From positions 620,001-684,000 of the forward strand of contig JAEZOB010000009.1 of assembly GCA_023414355.1 (NCBI GenBank): DNA of 64,000 nucleotides, in the 5' to 3' direction. The position numbers and the translations under genes were made by a program. Below, piece by piece: positions 54,661 through 63,218 of the stretch. Position 1 is the stretch's first letter. Every line of letters begins with the position of its first letter. Origin of the DNA: Bacillota bacterium (GTDB lineage: Bacteria > Bacillota > Clostridia > Lachnospirales > Lachnospiraceae). Under the pieces are notes generated by a model. It was given only the letters and a program-made list of their open reading frames with translations. It was not told where the DNA came from and did no database searches.

Positions 54661-55200
54661 TTAAAAGCTTGGCGGAGTAGATACCCATAAGAGGGTAGCG
54701 CCTGTTTTTTCTGAAGCAGTGATATAATGCTGCTTATTTGCGGTAAAGTAAAAGGATTCTCCTTTTTTAACTTTAAAGGTTCGATTTCCGATATGAAGGG
54801 AGATGCTTCCGTTCAGGATATAGCCAAATTCTTCACCCTCATGGGGATTATCGGGGTAGGTTGAGCCGCCTGCATCCAGAGTCAGATGGATAGGCTCCAT
54901 GATATTTTTCTGAGCATTGGGAATAATCCATTTCACTTCATTCTTCAGTTCGGTATCATACTTCTCAAAGTAATCCGACTTCTTAAAGACAACCTGCTCG
55001 GCAGTCGTTCCGCTGAAAAATTCCTCAAGATTGGTACCCAGACACTGAAGGATGTCCACCAGGGTAGCGATGGAGGGTGAGGTCAAGTCACGCTCCAGCT
55101 GAGAGATAAACCCCTTGGATAACTCCGCGCGGTCTGCCAGCTCTTCCTGTGTCAGGCTTTTTTGGATACGTAATTCTTTAATTTTTGATCCGATATTCAT
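54661..55200 (-). CDS. XRE-cupin regulator of the polyamine operon
   Basis: Residues 1-65 are an XRE helix-turn-helix (LTQEELADRAELSKGFISQL) and residues 105-178 a cupin. This 179-residue layout matches PuuR-like regulators, which respond to polyamines or related ligands. As first gene of the pot operon, with palindromic operators in its leader, it most likely represses itself and potABCD when polyamine is plentiful; that is inference. Confidence 0.9.
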   Translation of the reverse strand: MNIGSKIKELRIQKSLTQEELADRAELSKGFISQLERDLTSPSIATLVDILQCLGTNLEEFFSGTTAEQVVFKKSDYFEKYDTELKNEVKWIIPNAQKNIMEPIHLTLDAGGSTYPDNPHEGEEFGYILNGSISLHIGNRTFKVKKGESFYFTANKQHYITASEKTGATLLWVSTPPSF

Positions 55201-55231
55201 GAGGCGCTTCCTTTCAAATTCTTACTGACAA

Positions 55232-55299
55232 TAAACTTAAAGTTTAGTTACGCTAAACCGCAACAATATAAATTATACTAGCATAATTCCTCTTGTCAA
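55232..55299 (-). promoter_or_regulatory. Pot operon promoter with overlapping palindromic operators
   Basis: On the minus strand TTGACA (55299-55294), 16 bases and TATAAT (55277-55272) form a consensus promoter. Downstream at about +7 to +33, two perfect dyads overlap: TAAACTTAAAGTTTA (55232-55246) and GTTTAGTTACGCTAAAC (55242-55258). They are the obvious sites for the operon's XRE-cupin regulator. Confidence 0.75.
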
Positions 55300-55463
55300 T
55301 AACTTTCATTAAAATAGCAAATGAAATAATATACAAAATTATTTTCAGGTTTTTTTATGAACTCATTGAAAAAAGCTGAAAAATATTGGTCATATATAAT
55401 ACTAAATATTGATTTTTTATTCATGAAAAAGCAATTTTTTACTATTCATATCCAGTATCAGGG

Positions 55464-55492
55464 TAGTCATATAGGAACAGCAGGTGTATAAT
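55464..55492 (+). promoter_or_regulatory. Possible promoter of the ANT(6)-like gene
   Basis: TAGTCA (55464-55469), 17 bases and TATAAT (55487-55492). The -35 is poor. The remaining 55300-55599 is AT-rich and shows no gene. Confidence 0.3.
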
Positions 55493-55599
55493 AACGCTAT
55501 GAAAGTAAGAAGGTTTAAATCGGCTGTGTGCTTTTCGTTATTTTATACAAAATCAGGAATAAAATATGGGGAGGCCTTTTGACATAGAGGAGGGAAGCT

Positions 55600-56457
55600 A
55601 TGCGGACAGAACAGGAAATGCTTGAGTTGATCTTAAATCAGGCAAAGAAGGATGAAAGAATTCGTGGTGTATTGCTGAGCGGGTCTAAGGTAACTGAAAC
55701 GGCAACACATGATAAATACAGTGACTTTGATATTATTTACATCGTTGACGGCATCCAGACATTTACTAAAGATAAGAACTGGTATAAGAGTTTCGGAGAC
55801 ATTCTCATTATGCAGCTGCCCGAGGACTGGTATGCCCATCCATATGATTATGAGGGGAATGATAATTTCGTATATCTGATGCAGTTTACTGATGGAAACC
55901 GTATCGATCTGACGCTGGTGGACACTAAGAACATAGATAAGCTTGATACGGAAGAGCCGCGTAAGGTTTTACTTGATAAGGACGGACGACCGGAGCTGTA
56001 TGATATAACGTCAGAAATAGCCTACCATATCAAGCGGCCGGGAGAATTTGAATATTATAACTGCTGTAATGAATTCTGGTGGCTGACACTTTACGCAGCG
56101 AAAGGTCTTTGCCGAGATGAGTTTTGCTATGTCAGAACCATTCTGGATCAATATATGATACCGATGCTGGTTAAGCAGCTGAACTGGCGGATTGGGATCG
56201 AACATGATTTTCATGTATCAACCGGACATTATGCGAAATATCTGAAACGCTTCCTTGGTGAGGAAGAGATGTATCGATTCAGAGGGCTTTATTCGGGAGG
56301 CTATAACGATGAAATCCAGGCAAAGCTGGAGGATATGATGGATTATTTTGAGGAGCTTGCTCTTATCGTTGGAAAGCATCTGGGTTATCCATATAATATA
56401 GAAGAAACGGCACGAATCCGGCAGTATATAAAGAAAATGAAAGAGGAAAAAGAATAA
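55600..56457 (+). CDS. ANT(6)-type aminoglycoside nucleotidyltransferase homologue
   Basis: The 285-residue protein follows the aminoglycoside 6-adenylyltransferase family. The nucleotidyltransferase core GSKVTETATHDKYSDFDI supplies Gly28-Ser29 and the metal ligands Asp42 and Asp44, and LTLVD follows. The C-terminal helical domain matches AadE/AadK length. Chromosomal members in Bacillota may give weak streptomycin resistance or have other substrates. A GAGGAGGG ribosome site precedes the ATG. No mobile-element flank is visible, so it is probably intrinsic. Confidence 0.85.
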   Translation: MRTEQEMLELILNQAKKDERIRGVLLSGSKVTETATHDKYSDFDIIYIVDGIQTFTKDKNWYKSFGDILIMQLPEDWYAHPYDYEGNDNFVYLMQFTDGNRIDLTLVDTKNIDKLDTEEPRKVLLDKDGRPELYDITSEIAYHIKRPGEFEYYNCCNEFWWLTLYAAKGLCRDEFCYVRTILDQYMIPMLVKQLNWRIGIEHDFHVSTGHYAKYLKRFLGEEEMYRFRGLYSGGYNDEIQAKLEDMMDYFEELALIVGKHLGYPYNIEETARIRQYIKKMKEEKE

Positions 56458-56486
56458 AAGTAAATTTATAAAGCAAAACTAGCCAA

Positions 56487-56530
56487 AAGGCTGAGGGTAT
56501 TCCGAACAGAAACCATCAGCCTTCTTTGCA
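56487..56530. terminator. Terminator between the ANT(6)-like gene and aroC
   Basis: AAGGCTGA-G-GGT pairs with ACC-A-TCAGCCTT (56513-56523) around a loop, then CTTT. It lies between convergent genes. Confidence 0.65.
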
Positions 56531-56556
56531 TTTAAAAAGAATTAAATCGAATGATA

Positions 56557-57660
56557 TTACCTTTGATAAAAATCCTTGATCTTGCTTAGGCGAGAGGTCA
56601 TACCCATAAAAAGCTGGTCTACCAGAGTAATTGCTACCATGGATTCTACCACGACCACAGCACGGGGAACAATGATGGGATCATGCCGTCCCTGAATCTG
56701 AATTTCAATATTCTCATTTGCTTTGTTAACAGTATTTTGTGATCGGAAGATAGAGGGAGTCGGTTTGATTGCTGCACGAAGGATGATATCAGAACCGTCG
56801 CTCATTCCGCCCAGTATGCCGCCGGCATGATTGCTGGCCTTCATCACATTCTGACCATCCGAACTGACAAAAGAATCATTATTCTCTACTCCGGTTGCAG
56901 CAGCACTTTGAAAACCATCTCCGATTTCCACACCCTTTACAGCACCGATGGACATTACGGCTTTAGCTAAGACTGCATCCAGCTTATCGAAGACAGGCTC
57001 TCCGATTCCAACAGGCATACCGGATACGATACATTCGATTACACCTCCGACGGAGTTATGATCCTTCATCTGTTCCAGAAGGTATTCCTCTGCCTTTTCA
57101 GATGCATTCAGATCCGGCATAGAGAGGGGACTGTTTCCGGCATGCTCCGGATGAATATTATCTTGATTGATGGCAATAGGACCAATGGATCTTGTGTAAG
57201 CATGTACCTTGATTCCGAGCTCCTTCAGAATTGCACAGGCAACGGCACCTGCAGCAACACGACCGATGGTCTCACGACCGGAGGAACGACCACCGCCCCT
57301 GTAATCCCGGAAACCATATTTGGCATCAAAGGTATAATCAGCATGTCCGGGACGATAATACGAGGCAATCCCTGAATAATCCGCAGAACGCTGGTTCTCA
57401 TTAAAGACAATCAGGGAAATTGGAGTCCCTGTGGTCAAGCCTTCAAAGACACCGGAGAGGATGATAACTTTATCCTCTTCCTTTCTAGGGGTAGAGTATT
57501 TGGTCTGTCCCGGCTTCCTTCGATTGAGATAGGTCTGTAGATACTCGGTATCCAATGCAAGACCGGCAGGGCATCCGTCTACGACAACGCCGATCCCTTC
57601 TCCATGGGATTCTCCCCAGGTGGATATCTTAAATATGGTTCCATAAGTGGATCCTGACAT
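56557..57660 (-). CDS. aroC: Chorismate synthase
   Basis: The enzyme makes chorismate from EPSP with reduced FMN, the last shikimate step. The 367-residue sequence starts at ATG 57660 (GGAGG six bases upstream) with MSGSTYGTIFKISTWGESHG, then the signature RPGHADYTFDAKYGFRDYRG and GGRSSGRET. ATG 57672 is unlikely because it overlaps the ribosome site. No other aro gene is adjacent. Confidence 0.97.
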   Translation of the reverse strand: MSGSTYGTIFKISTWGESHGEGIGVVVDGCPAGLALDTEYLQTYLNRRKPGQTKYSTPRKEEDKVIILSGVFEGLTTGTPISLIVFNENQRSADYSGIASYYRPGHADYTFDAKYGFRDYRGGGRSSGRETIGRVAAGAVACAILKELGIKVHAYTRSIGPIAINQDNIHPEHAGNSPLSMPDLNASEKAEEYLLEQMKDHNSVGGVIECIVSGMPVGIGEPVFDKLDAVLAKAVMSIGAVKGVEIGDGFQSAAATGVENNDSFVSSDGQNVMKASNHAGGILGGMSDGSDIILRAAIKPTPSIFRSQNTVNKANENIEIQIQGRHDPIIVPRAVVVVESMVAITLVDQLFMGMTSRLSKIKDFYQR

Positions 57661-57811
57661 AGTTACCTCCATTCCGCACCCTTTGACTTAGGTACTTCTA
57701 TTGAAAAACTTATGATTAGTATATCGGAAAGTGTGTGTAGTTTCAATCTCTTTACGGACATTTATGTAAATTTATCATATATTGAAATGACAATATCATT
57801 TGGGGAATTAC

Positions 57812-58018
57812 ATGAATAGTAACGGACAGTCTTCCGGAAACCCCTCCGGATTTCAATATGCAAAAAAGAATAATTCGAGACAGATCAATACCGTTAGCAG
57901 ACAAAGCATAAAAAATACCAGAGATAATGATGATCTGATTATTGAAGAGAATACAATTTATGAGATAGATCGGGAATGTTATGAGCGTATGAAGAGACAG
58001 AAAAGAAGAGAAAAGTAA
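57812..58018 (+). CDS. Small hydrophilic hypothetical protein
   Basis: ATG 57812, with GGGGA six bases upstream, opens 68 codons (MNSNGQSSGNPSGFQYAKKN). The product is polar, Asn/Ser-rich at the start and strongly basic at the end (MKRQKRREK). There is no domain. It lies divergent from aroC and before three hairpins. Confidence 0.5.
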   Translation: MNSNGQSSGNPSGFQYAKKNNSRQINTVSRQSIKNTRDNDDLIIEENTIYEIDRECYERMKRQKRREK

Positions 58019-58045
58019 TCAAAAGTAAACAAAAGTAAACAAAAG

Positions 58046-58070
58046 GTCATGTCACCTAAGGTGACATGAC
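58046..58070. terminator. Perfect 11-bp hairpin after the small gene
   Basis: GTCATGTCACC (58046-58056) pairs with GGTGACATGAC (58060-58070) around TAA. No T-run follows, so it may act as an RNA-stabilising stem rather than a terminator. Confidence 0.5.
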
Positions 58071-58080
58071 AAACATACAT

Positions 58081-58121
58081 AAGGAAGCCTTAGGAAAGTT
58101 TAATTTTCCAGAGGCTTCCTT
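58081..58121. terminator. Bidirectional hairpin 3' of the Cys/Gly-rich gene
   Basis: AAGGAAGCCT (58081-58090) pairs with AGGCTTCCTT (58112-58121), with an inner GGAAA/TTTCC helix. On the minus strand a T-rich stretch follows. Confidence 0.6.
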
Positions 58122-58132
58122 ATGCATGTGAT

Positions 58133-58160
58133 CCGGCTGATTACTCAGCCGGACTGTTTG
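58133..58160 (+). terminator. Plus-strand hairpin with T-rich tail
   Basis: CCGGCTGA (58133-58140), a TTAC loop and TCAGCCGG (58145-58152) are followed by ACTGTTTG. It is the third hairpin in 115 bases. Confidence 0.5.
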
Positions 58161-58206
58161 TTTCTTCTAATGAACTAGAAGTGCATATCTGTGTAGGTTT
58201 TCTCTT

Positions 58207-58431
58207 TTAGAAGAAGCCGCCGTTTCCGCCACAGCAGCAGCAGAGGATAAGGATGATTAAGATGATACCTGTGCAGCCTTCGCCTCCAAAACCACCAGTG
58301 CCGCCAAATAAACCGTTGTTGCCGCCGCCGCAGCAGCATAATAAGAGAATAATGATAAGGATACATGAACAGTTATTATTGTCATATCCTCTTCCTGCTT
58401 CGCCGCAACCTGTTGCTGCTAAATCACTCAT
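58207..58431 (-). CDS. Cys/Gly-rich small protein (HCB13-like)
   Basis: The 74-residue product starts MSDLAATGCG and consists of two near-identical halves: CSCILIIILLLCCCGGG and CTGIILIILILCCCCGG, each followed by N-G-F/L-F. Such proteins are annotated in Clostridia as chorion class high-cysteine protein HCB13; function is unknown, and a sporulation or envelope role is only a guess. AGGAGG lies eight bases before the ATG. The halves suggest an internal duplication. Confidence 0.75.
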   Translation of the reverse strand: MSDLAATGCGEAGRGYDNNNCSCILIIILLLCCCGGGNNGLFGGTGGFGGEGCTGIILIILILCCCCGGNGGFF

Positions 58432-58671
58432 TGATTGTTCCTCCTAATAATAATTACAATGTATCATATGAAGGAGTGCTTGACAGATTTCCTAATTACA
58501 TAGGAGATTATTGATTTTTTGCATTGGGAATTATTTTTTTTGTAGCTTAAGCTACACATCTATAAGAAAATAATGGTATAATTACTTTATCAGTTAGTAA
58601 ATAATAAGTGTAAATGCTCTTACTTTTCGCTTAGAATTATTAAGCCGCTCAAACGGCAGATGGAGGTATCT

Positions 58672-59016
58672 GTGGAAGAGAACAAACAGTATAAGCTTAA
58701 GAATATCGAAGTATCTAGGGTGCTTAAATTGGAGGAAGAGATTTCCTATCAGAAAGGACAGGTTGTCAGTAAGACGCTGGTCCAAAACAAAAATGTAAGC
58801 CTTACTCTATTTTCCTTTGATCAGGGAGAGGAGATCAGTGCACATTCCTCGGATGGTGACGCGCTCGTTACAGTTTTGGATGGTAAAGGTAGATTTACGG
58901 TGGGAGATCAAGTGTATTATCTGGAGAAGGGTGATACCCTGGTTATGCCGAATCAGGTTCCTCATGCTGTATATGGGGAGGAACAATTTAAGATGCTTTT
59001 GACAGTTATTTTCTGA
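58672..59016 (+). CDS. Single-domain cupin protein
   Basis: GGAGG (58662-58666) five bases before GTG 58672 favours that start (114 residues) over ATG 58660, which overlaps the site. The cupin motifs are recognisable (HSSDGDALVTVLDGKG and PNQVPHAVYG), with His residues for a metal. The substrate is unknown. An AraC-type regulator gene follows after 90 bases, which include a stem-loop. Confidence 0.8.
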   Translation: MEENKQYKLKNIEVSRVLKLEEEISYQKGQVVSKTLVQNKNVSLTLFSFDQGEEISAHSSDGDALVTVLDGKGRFTVGDQVYYLEKGDTLVMPNQVPHAVYGEEQFKMLLTVIF

Positions 59017-59049
59017 TTTGACATAATTCTTTCTGATCTTATTTACAAG

Positions 59050-59101
59050 ACACCTGCAATCCATTATAATTATTAAAAACTATAGAATGAATTGCAGGTG
59101 T
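59050..59101 (+). promoter_or_regulatory. Stem-loop masking the AraC-gene ribosome site
   Basis: ACACCTGCAAT (59050-59060) pairs perfectly with ATTGCAGGTGT (59091-59101). The only Shine-Dalgarno candidate, AGGTG, lies inside the right arm, five to eight bases before ATG 59107. The loop is 30 bases. The hairpin could restrain translation, or be a dyad operator. Confidence 0.55.
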
Positions 59102-59106
59102 AATCT

Positions 59107-60015
59107 ATGTCATTTGATACAATAGGTTCCAATTATTATCCGAACCACGTATTTCCCGTTTCAGTGACGGAGGGCCTTTCAGGTCTGAAGGTAAGGGATG
59201 CTGCGAATTACTTTAAGATCATCTTCATTAAAAGCGGAAGTTGTCACTTTTTATTAAATGGGAAAGAATTCATATTGACCGGGGCCAGCACAATCTGCCT
59301 GAACCACAAGGATGAGATTAAGTTCTTACAGATTTCGGAGGAATTGATAAAGATTCTTTGGTTTCGTCCAATCGCAGTGAATTCCAGCTTCACTCTGGAG
59401 GTGATTAGTAACCCTTCACGCGCGCTCTCTATTACAGAGGGACAGGATTTGTACTACATGATGCAATTTCTACCGGATGCAAGTCCAAGTCTGAAGATCC
59501 TATCCTTACATACGATTGATTCTACTCTGATAGAGCATAAACTGCAACTTTTGAAAGATCTACTTACCAAGCAGGACACCGGCTACTGGCCCTGCCGCAG
59601 CAGATCCTATCTTTTTGAAATTTTATTCTGTCTTGCAAGACAGGAAGAGATAGAGGAGATTAATACGCTGCAGCCTTACAATGCATACTCCAGACTCGCA
59701 GTCAATGTGATTTATTACCTTCAGTCCTGTTATCATCAGAAAATTACCATTGAGCAACTGGCGGATGAGTTTCACACAAACCGCACCTCTCTGCTGAGTG
59801 ATTTTAAGAAGTACACGGGGCAATCAGTAAACCAGTATCTGATTCAATTAAGACTTACCATGGCTTCGACATTGCTTCGTGATACCACACTCACGATTGA
59901 TGAGATCTGTGATCGGACAGGCTTTCATGATATCAGTTATTTCAGTAAGGTATTCAAGAAAAAGTTGAATCACACTCCATCTGAATACAGAAGGATATAT
60001 AATCATGTAGAATAA
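59107..60015 (+). CDS. AraC-family transcription regulator
   Basis: The 302-residue protein has an N-terminal cupin-like ligand domain and a C-terminal pair of AraC helix-turn-helix motifs (ITIEQLADEFHTNRTSLLSDF and ICDRTGFHDISYFSKVFKKK, quoted within length). The ending HTPSEYRR is the family signature. The adjacent cupin gene is a possible target. Its ribosome site is held in a hairpin. Confidence 0.9.
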   Translation: MSFDTIGSNYYPNHVFPVSVTEGLSGLKVRDAANYFKIIFIKSGSCHFLLNGKEFILTGASTICLNHKDEIKFLQISEELIKILWFRPIAVNSSFTLEVISNPSRALSITEGQDLYYMMQFLPDASPSLKILSLHTIDSTLIEHKLQLLKDLLTKQDTGYWPCRSRSYLFEILFCLARQEEIEEINTLQPYNAYSRLAVNVIYYLQSCYHQKITIEQLADEFHTNRTSLLSDFKKYTGQSVNQYLIQLRLTMASTLLRDTTLTIDEICDRTGFHDISYFSKVFKKKLNHTPSEYRRIYNHVE

Positions 60016-60068
60016 AGAATTAGCCCTGAGAATAGGATGTTACAAAAAGCGGTTCAGGGTGTAGTGGG

Positions 60069-61232
60069 ATGATCAGAAGGCATAAGGTTCAGATAATCAT
60101 TCACTGTGAGGAATATGAGAAACGACGGCATTCTATTGAGAACCTCGGGCAGATCAAATACAAACTCCCTATGATAGATTCCTATGTTATGGAGGTTGAT
60201 GAGCAACTCCTGGACGTAATCAAAGCAATGGAAGGATTGCTCAATTACGAGCTGGATACTCAGATAAAGGCCCAGATGAATAGGGTAACCGATGTCATCG
60301 AAGCTCATTGGGCCCATGAACAAGGGTATTTTGGGAAAGGGATCGGTGTTGCTGTAGTTGATACGGGAGTCGCTCTTCATAAGGATTTTATTGAAGGTGG
60401 CAGACGGATTACAGCTTTTGCAGATTTTATCAATCACAGAAGCGATCCCTATGATGATAATGGGCATGGAACTCATGTATCAGGAATTATAGGTGGAAAT
60501 GGTTATTCTTCCAAAGGCAAGTATATGGGGATCGCACCGGAATGTAACATTATCGGTATCAAGGTACTGGATAAGCGAGGGGACGGCAATATCTCAGATG
60601 TTCTCGCAGGGCTTCAATGGATCATTGATAATCGCAAGAAATATAACATAAGGATTGTTAATATATCGGTAGGAACATCTTCGAAAGATAGTCTGGATGA
60701 GAATTCACTATTGGTTCAAGGGGTCAATGCTGTCTGGGACAGTGGGATCGTTGTCGTAGTGGCCGCCGGTAATAACGGACCGGGACCAATGTCGATCTCT
60801 ACTCCCGGGATCAGCAGGAAGGTAATTACGGTTGGATCCTCCGATGATAATACTGCAGTAGAAGTGTTCGGAAGCGGTCGCACGAAGGATTATTCCGGTA
60901 GAGGACCGACTCCCTTCTGCATCAAGAAGCCGGATATTGTCGCGCCCGGTTCGAACATAATCTCATGCAATATTAGCAGATATCCTTCCAGAGGAAAAAA
61001 TGGAGAGCTACATACGGCTCCTACGGAAGCCCCAATGATGTATACAGTAAAAAGCGGTACTTCAATGGCTACACCGGTTGTTACCGGTGCAGTTGCATTA
61101 CTGATCGGTGCTCATCCGGAGCTTACCAATCGGGAAGTTAAGCTTAAACTGCGCGGATGCGCTGTAAATCTGGGACAGCATTGGGAGAAACAGGGCTGGG
61201 GACTGTTAAATGTCAGAAAATTATTGGAATAA
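60069..61232 (+). CDS. S8 subtilisin-like serine protease
   Basis: The catalytic triad is complete: Asp98 (VVDTGV), His133 (NGHGTHVSG) and Ser332 (SGTSMATP), with the oxyanion Asn235. Residues 1-75 resemble an inhibitor-like propeptide. There is no signal peptide, so the 387-residue enzyme is probably cytosolic, like intracellular subtilisins or clostridial germination proteases of the Csp kind. A role in spores is inference. The start has only a weak ribosome site. Confidence 0.9.
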   Translation: MIRRHKVQIIIHCEEYEKRRHSIENLGQIKYKLPMIDSYVMEVDEQLLDVIKAMEGLLNYELDTQIKAQMNRVTDVIEAHWAHEQGYFGKGIGVAVVDTGVALHKDFIEGGRRITAFADFINHRSDPYDDNGHGTHVSGIIGGNGYSSKGKYMGIAPECNIIGIKVLDKRGDGNISDVLAGLQWIIDNRKKYNIRIVNISVGTSSKDSLDENSLLVQGVNAVWDSGIVVVVAAGNNGPGPMSISTPGISRKVITVGSSDDNTAVEVFGSGRTKDYSGRGPTPFCIKKPDIVAPGSNIISCNISRYPSRGKNGELHTAPTEAPMMYTVKSGTSMATPVVTGAVALLIGAHPELTNREVKLKLRGCAVNLGQHWEKQGWGLLNVRKLLE

Positions 61233-61233
61233 G

Positions 61234-61259
61234 AAAGAGGCCTTTTAGGCCTCTTTTTA
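61234..61259. terminator. Bidirectional terminator after the protease gene
   Basis: AAAGAGGCCT (61234-61243) pairs with AGGCCTCTTT (61247-61256) around TTT, with T-rich and A-rich flanks. Confidence 0.85.
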
Positions 61260-61287
61260 ATGACTATTATAGGTGTGATCTCTAAGC

Positions 61288-62313
61288 TTATGCAGCATTA
61301 CTGTCCAGTCCGTATTTAATCGATTTAAACAGGGTAACACCGGTATCCAAAAGATAAACCAGTACCAGGAAAATCACAAAATTTGAGGTGATCGTATTCC
61401 AGATAATAACTGCATTCGTATCTGCGAGCTTGAATATACTATTTACCTGATCGGCAAAGAGCGGATTCCAGATTTCAAATCTGGTAAAGATGATGATTAC
61501 AAGCAGGATACTGATGGTATTGATGATTGTGGTGAAGACGCCGTAACGTAAGGTGTATTTTCGCTCTGCCAGTTCCCAGAAATGCTTTAGCATCCCGACT
61601 CCTAAGACAATCAGAAAGAGCGGAAGTACAACAGGAAGCGTCTCCAGATTAAATACAGGAATAGCGGTGGTTCTTCCATTGCTGGTGAAGTACACTCCCA
61701 GTATCTGCGGGGCCATAATAAACAGTATCATAACCACTATGGTAAATATAATGCCCAGAATAGGTTCTACAATAGAGATCGATGCCTCTTTCACAGGGAT
61801 GGGAGGAAGAGAGGATACCTCCCAGGGTCCCGTTAGCTCTTTCAGTTTGATCCCTCTCCATTCAAAAATTGCAAATATGATTGTCACAGATGCGAAAGCA
61901 GATAATAAACTGCTGACTATATTTCCAATGAGATCCCCGGTAAAAAGGTACCAGTCCGGCCTTAAATTTGTAACATAATCAAGAACTGTAACGACGCACA
62001 TACCGAACAAGGTAGCTCCTAGTACGATCTTCAACAGAAAAAGGTAACGGGGAAATAGCTCCGGACCAATCAGAAATTGATTCAGGCCTCGATATTTATC
62101 TGCCATTTCCGAGGGATTCCCCAGTTCACTTAAGACGGCATCAATATCCTCCTTTGTTGTGTTATTGCCGTGAGTGCGGTCCTCCAACATATCATCAATC
62201 AGTGTGCGCAGTTCGTTCTCGATATCTTTTCTGTTTGCCGATAAATGTTTGGTGACCTGATAGATATATCTTCCTATGATATCCTCAGTATAATTCGTAT
62301 TGTTCAGCTTCAT
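61288..62313 (-). CDS. HAAS-domain membrane protein paired with PadR
   Basis: The first 85 residues form a HAAS signalling domain (ENELRTLIDDMLEDR, AVLSELGNPSEMADKYRG). Six or so membrane helices follow over 341 residues. HAAS proteins are typically encoded beside a PadR regulator, as here with a one-base gap. The membrane part has no known function. GGAGG lies upstream of the start. Confidence 0.82.
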   Translation of the reverse strand: MKLNNTNYTEDIIGRYIYQVTKHLSANRKDIENELRTLIDDMLEDRTHGNNTTKEDIDAVLSELGNPSEMADKYRGLNQFLIGPELFPRYLFLLKIVLGATLFGMCVVTVLDYVTNLRPDWYLFTGDLIGNIVSSLLSAFASVTIIFAIFEWRGIKLKELTGPWEVSSLPPIPVKEASISIVEPILGIIFTIVVMILFIMAPQILGVYFTSNGRTTAIPVFNLETLPVVLPLFLIVLGVGMLKHFWELAERKYTLRYGVFTTIINTISILLVIIIFTRFEIWNPLFADQVNSIFKLADTNAVIIWNTITSNFVIFLVLVYLLDTGVTLFKSIKYGLDSNAA

Positions 62314-62314
62314 T

Positions 62315-62656
62315 TTATCCTTCCTCCTTCATCAAATGGTTCATGTTCTGCACCATATTATTCCATTCCTGCTTCAACTGATGGTAGACCTCATTGCCAA
62401 GCTCTGTCAGCATATAATACTTTCTTGGTTTGGTTCCTGTGGTTTCCCATTCACTTTTTAAAAGACCCTGGGATTCCAGTCTTCGTAGTAAGGGATACAG
62501 GGTATTGGCTTCCATCGGAATATGATTATCGCTCAGCTCCTGAACCAGCGAGTAACCATAGGTAGGAGAGGACAGCTGGCACAGTACACTAAGAACAAGA
62601 GTACCGCGCCTCAACTCCAACAGGAGACCGGATAATATATCATCTTTATTAGCCAT
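62315..62656 (-). CDS. PadR-family transcription regulator
   Basis: The 113-residue protein has the PadR winged helix: LVLSVLCQLSSPTYGYSLVQ, EANTLYPLLRRLESQGLL and the LTELGNEVYHQL dimer helix. It is the first gene of a two-gene unit with a HAAS membrane protein and likely controls its own promoter. Confidence 0.92.
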   Translation of the reverse strand: MANKDDILSGLLLELRRGTLVLSVLCQLSSPTYGYSLVQELSDNHIPMEANTLYPLLRRLESQGLLKSEWETTGTKPRKYYMLTELGNEVYHQLKQEWNNMVQNMNHLMKEEG

Positions 62657-62708
62657 TTATCATTTCCTTCCTTCTGTATAATAAAATATAATTAATTTCT
62701 CTGTGTTT

Positions 62709-62738
62709 ATTATACTGTGCGACACACACTAATGTCAA
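62709..62738 (-). promoter_or_regulatory. Promoter of the padR operon
   Basis: On the minus strand TTGACA (62738-62733), 18 bases and TATAAT (62714-62709). The spacer contains the small dyad TGTG-CGA-CACA (62716-62726), a possible PadR site. Confidence 0.65.
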
Positions 62739-62847
62739 CAATAAAATAATATTATTTTTAAAATGTTTTTAAAGTGACAGCTGATACATAGAAATAGTGG
62801 AATTGGGAGAGAATCAGATAAGAGAGAAAGTAATCACTTTATTAAAA

Positions 62848-62912
62848 AGTCGGAAAGATGCTGCGCACATTTTCGGATACAGTAGAATGTTCTTGCAAGT
62901 AAGCTTGCTTAT
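62848..62912 (-). repeat. Palindromic repeat family 1, truncated copy
   Basis: Only the half containing the core AAGCTTACTTGCAA and the end TGCGCAGCATCTTT is present (minus orientation). It abuts a complete copy in the same orientation. Confidence 0.6.
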
Positions 62913-62936
62913 CAAGATAATTTTATTGTCAAAAGA

Positions 62937-63032
62937 TGCTGCGCATATTTCCCGATACAGTAGATTGTTATTACAAGCAAGCTTGCATAGCAATCTATTG
63001 TATCAGGAAAGCACCTCCGGTGCTTTTTGCCA
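62937..63032 (-). repeat. Palindromic repeat family 1, copy C
   Basis: This is the 31534 element in reverse orientation, with ends TGTCAAAAG and GCACCTCCGGTGCTTTTTGC, core CAAGCAAGCTTGCATAGC and arms GATACAGTAGATTGTTAT/ATAGCAATCTATTGTATC. Open frames here are artefacts of the repeat. The 562-base gap 62657-63218 holds the padR promoter, these repeats and the xylA leader. Confidence 0.8.
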
Positions 63033-63132
63033 TTTTAATTATAATTAGTTTACTTAGTTTACAAATTGTTGTTGTATTTTTTGGAACAAGGATTTATAAT
63101 AAGGTTGGGAATTTTATTCCTATTCTTTTATA

Positions 63133-63170
63133 GGATTGTTAGAACAATCCATAGGATTTGGTATAATCCT
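63133..63170 (+). promoter_or_regulatory. xylA promoter with perfect palindrome
   Basis: TATAAT (63162-63167) is the -10. GGATTGTTAGAACAATCC (63133-63150) is a perfect palindrome over the -35 region, and AGGATT/AATCCT (63153-63158, 63165-63170) brackets the -10. The TTGTT..AACAA arms recall XylR-type xyl operators, a likely but unproven reading. Confidence 0.6.
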
Positions 63171-63218
63171 AAACAGAACTCATAGGAATTTATAATACTT
63201 TTTAAGGAGGATACTAAG

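Noticed and set aside
62797..63133. Two overlapping open frames before xylA
   Set aside because: They lie within repeat family 1 and encode peptides that recur at 23.1 and 31.6 kb, so they are translated repeats.
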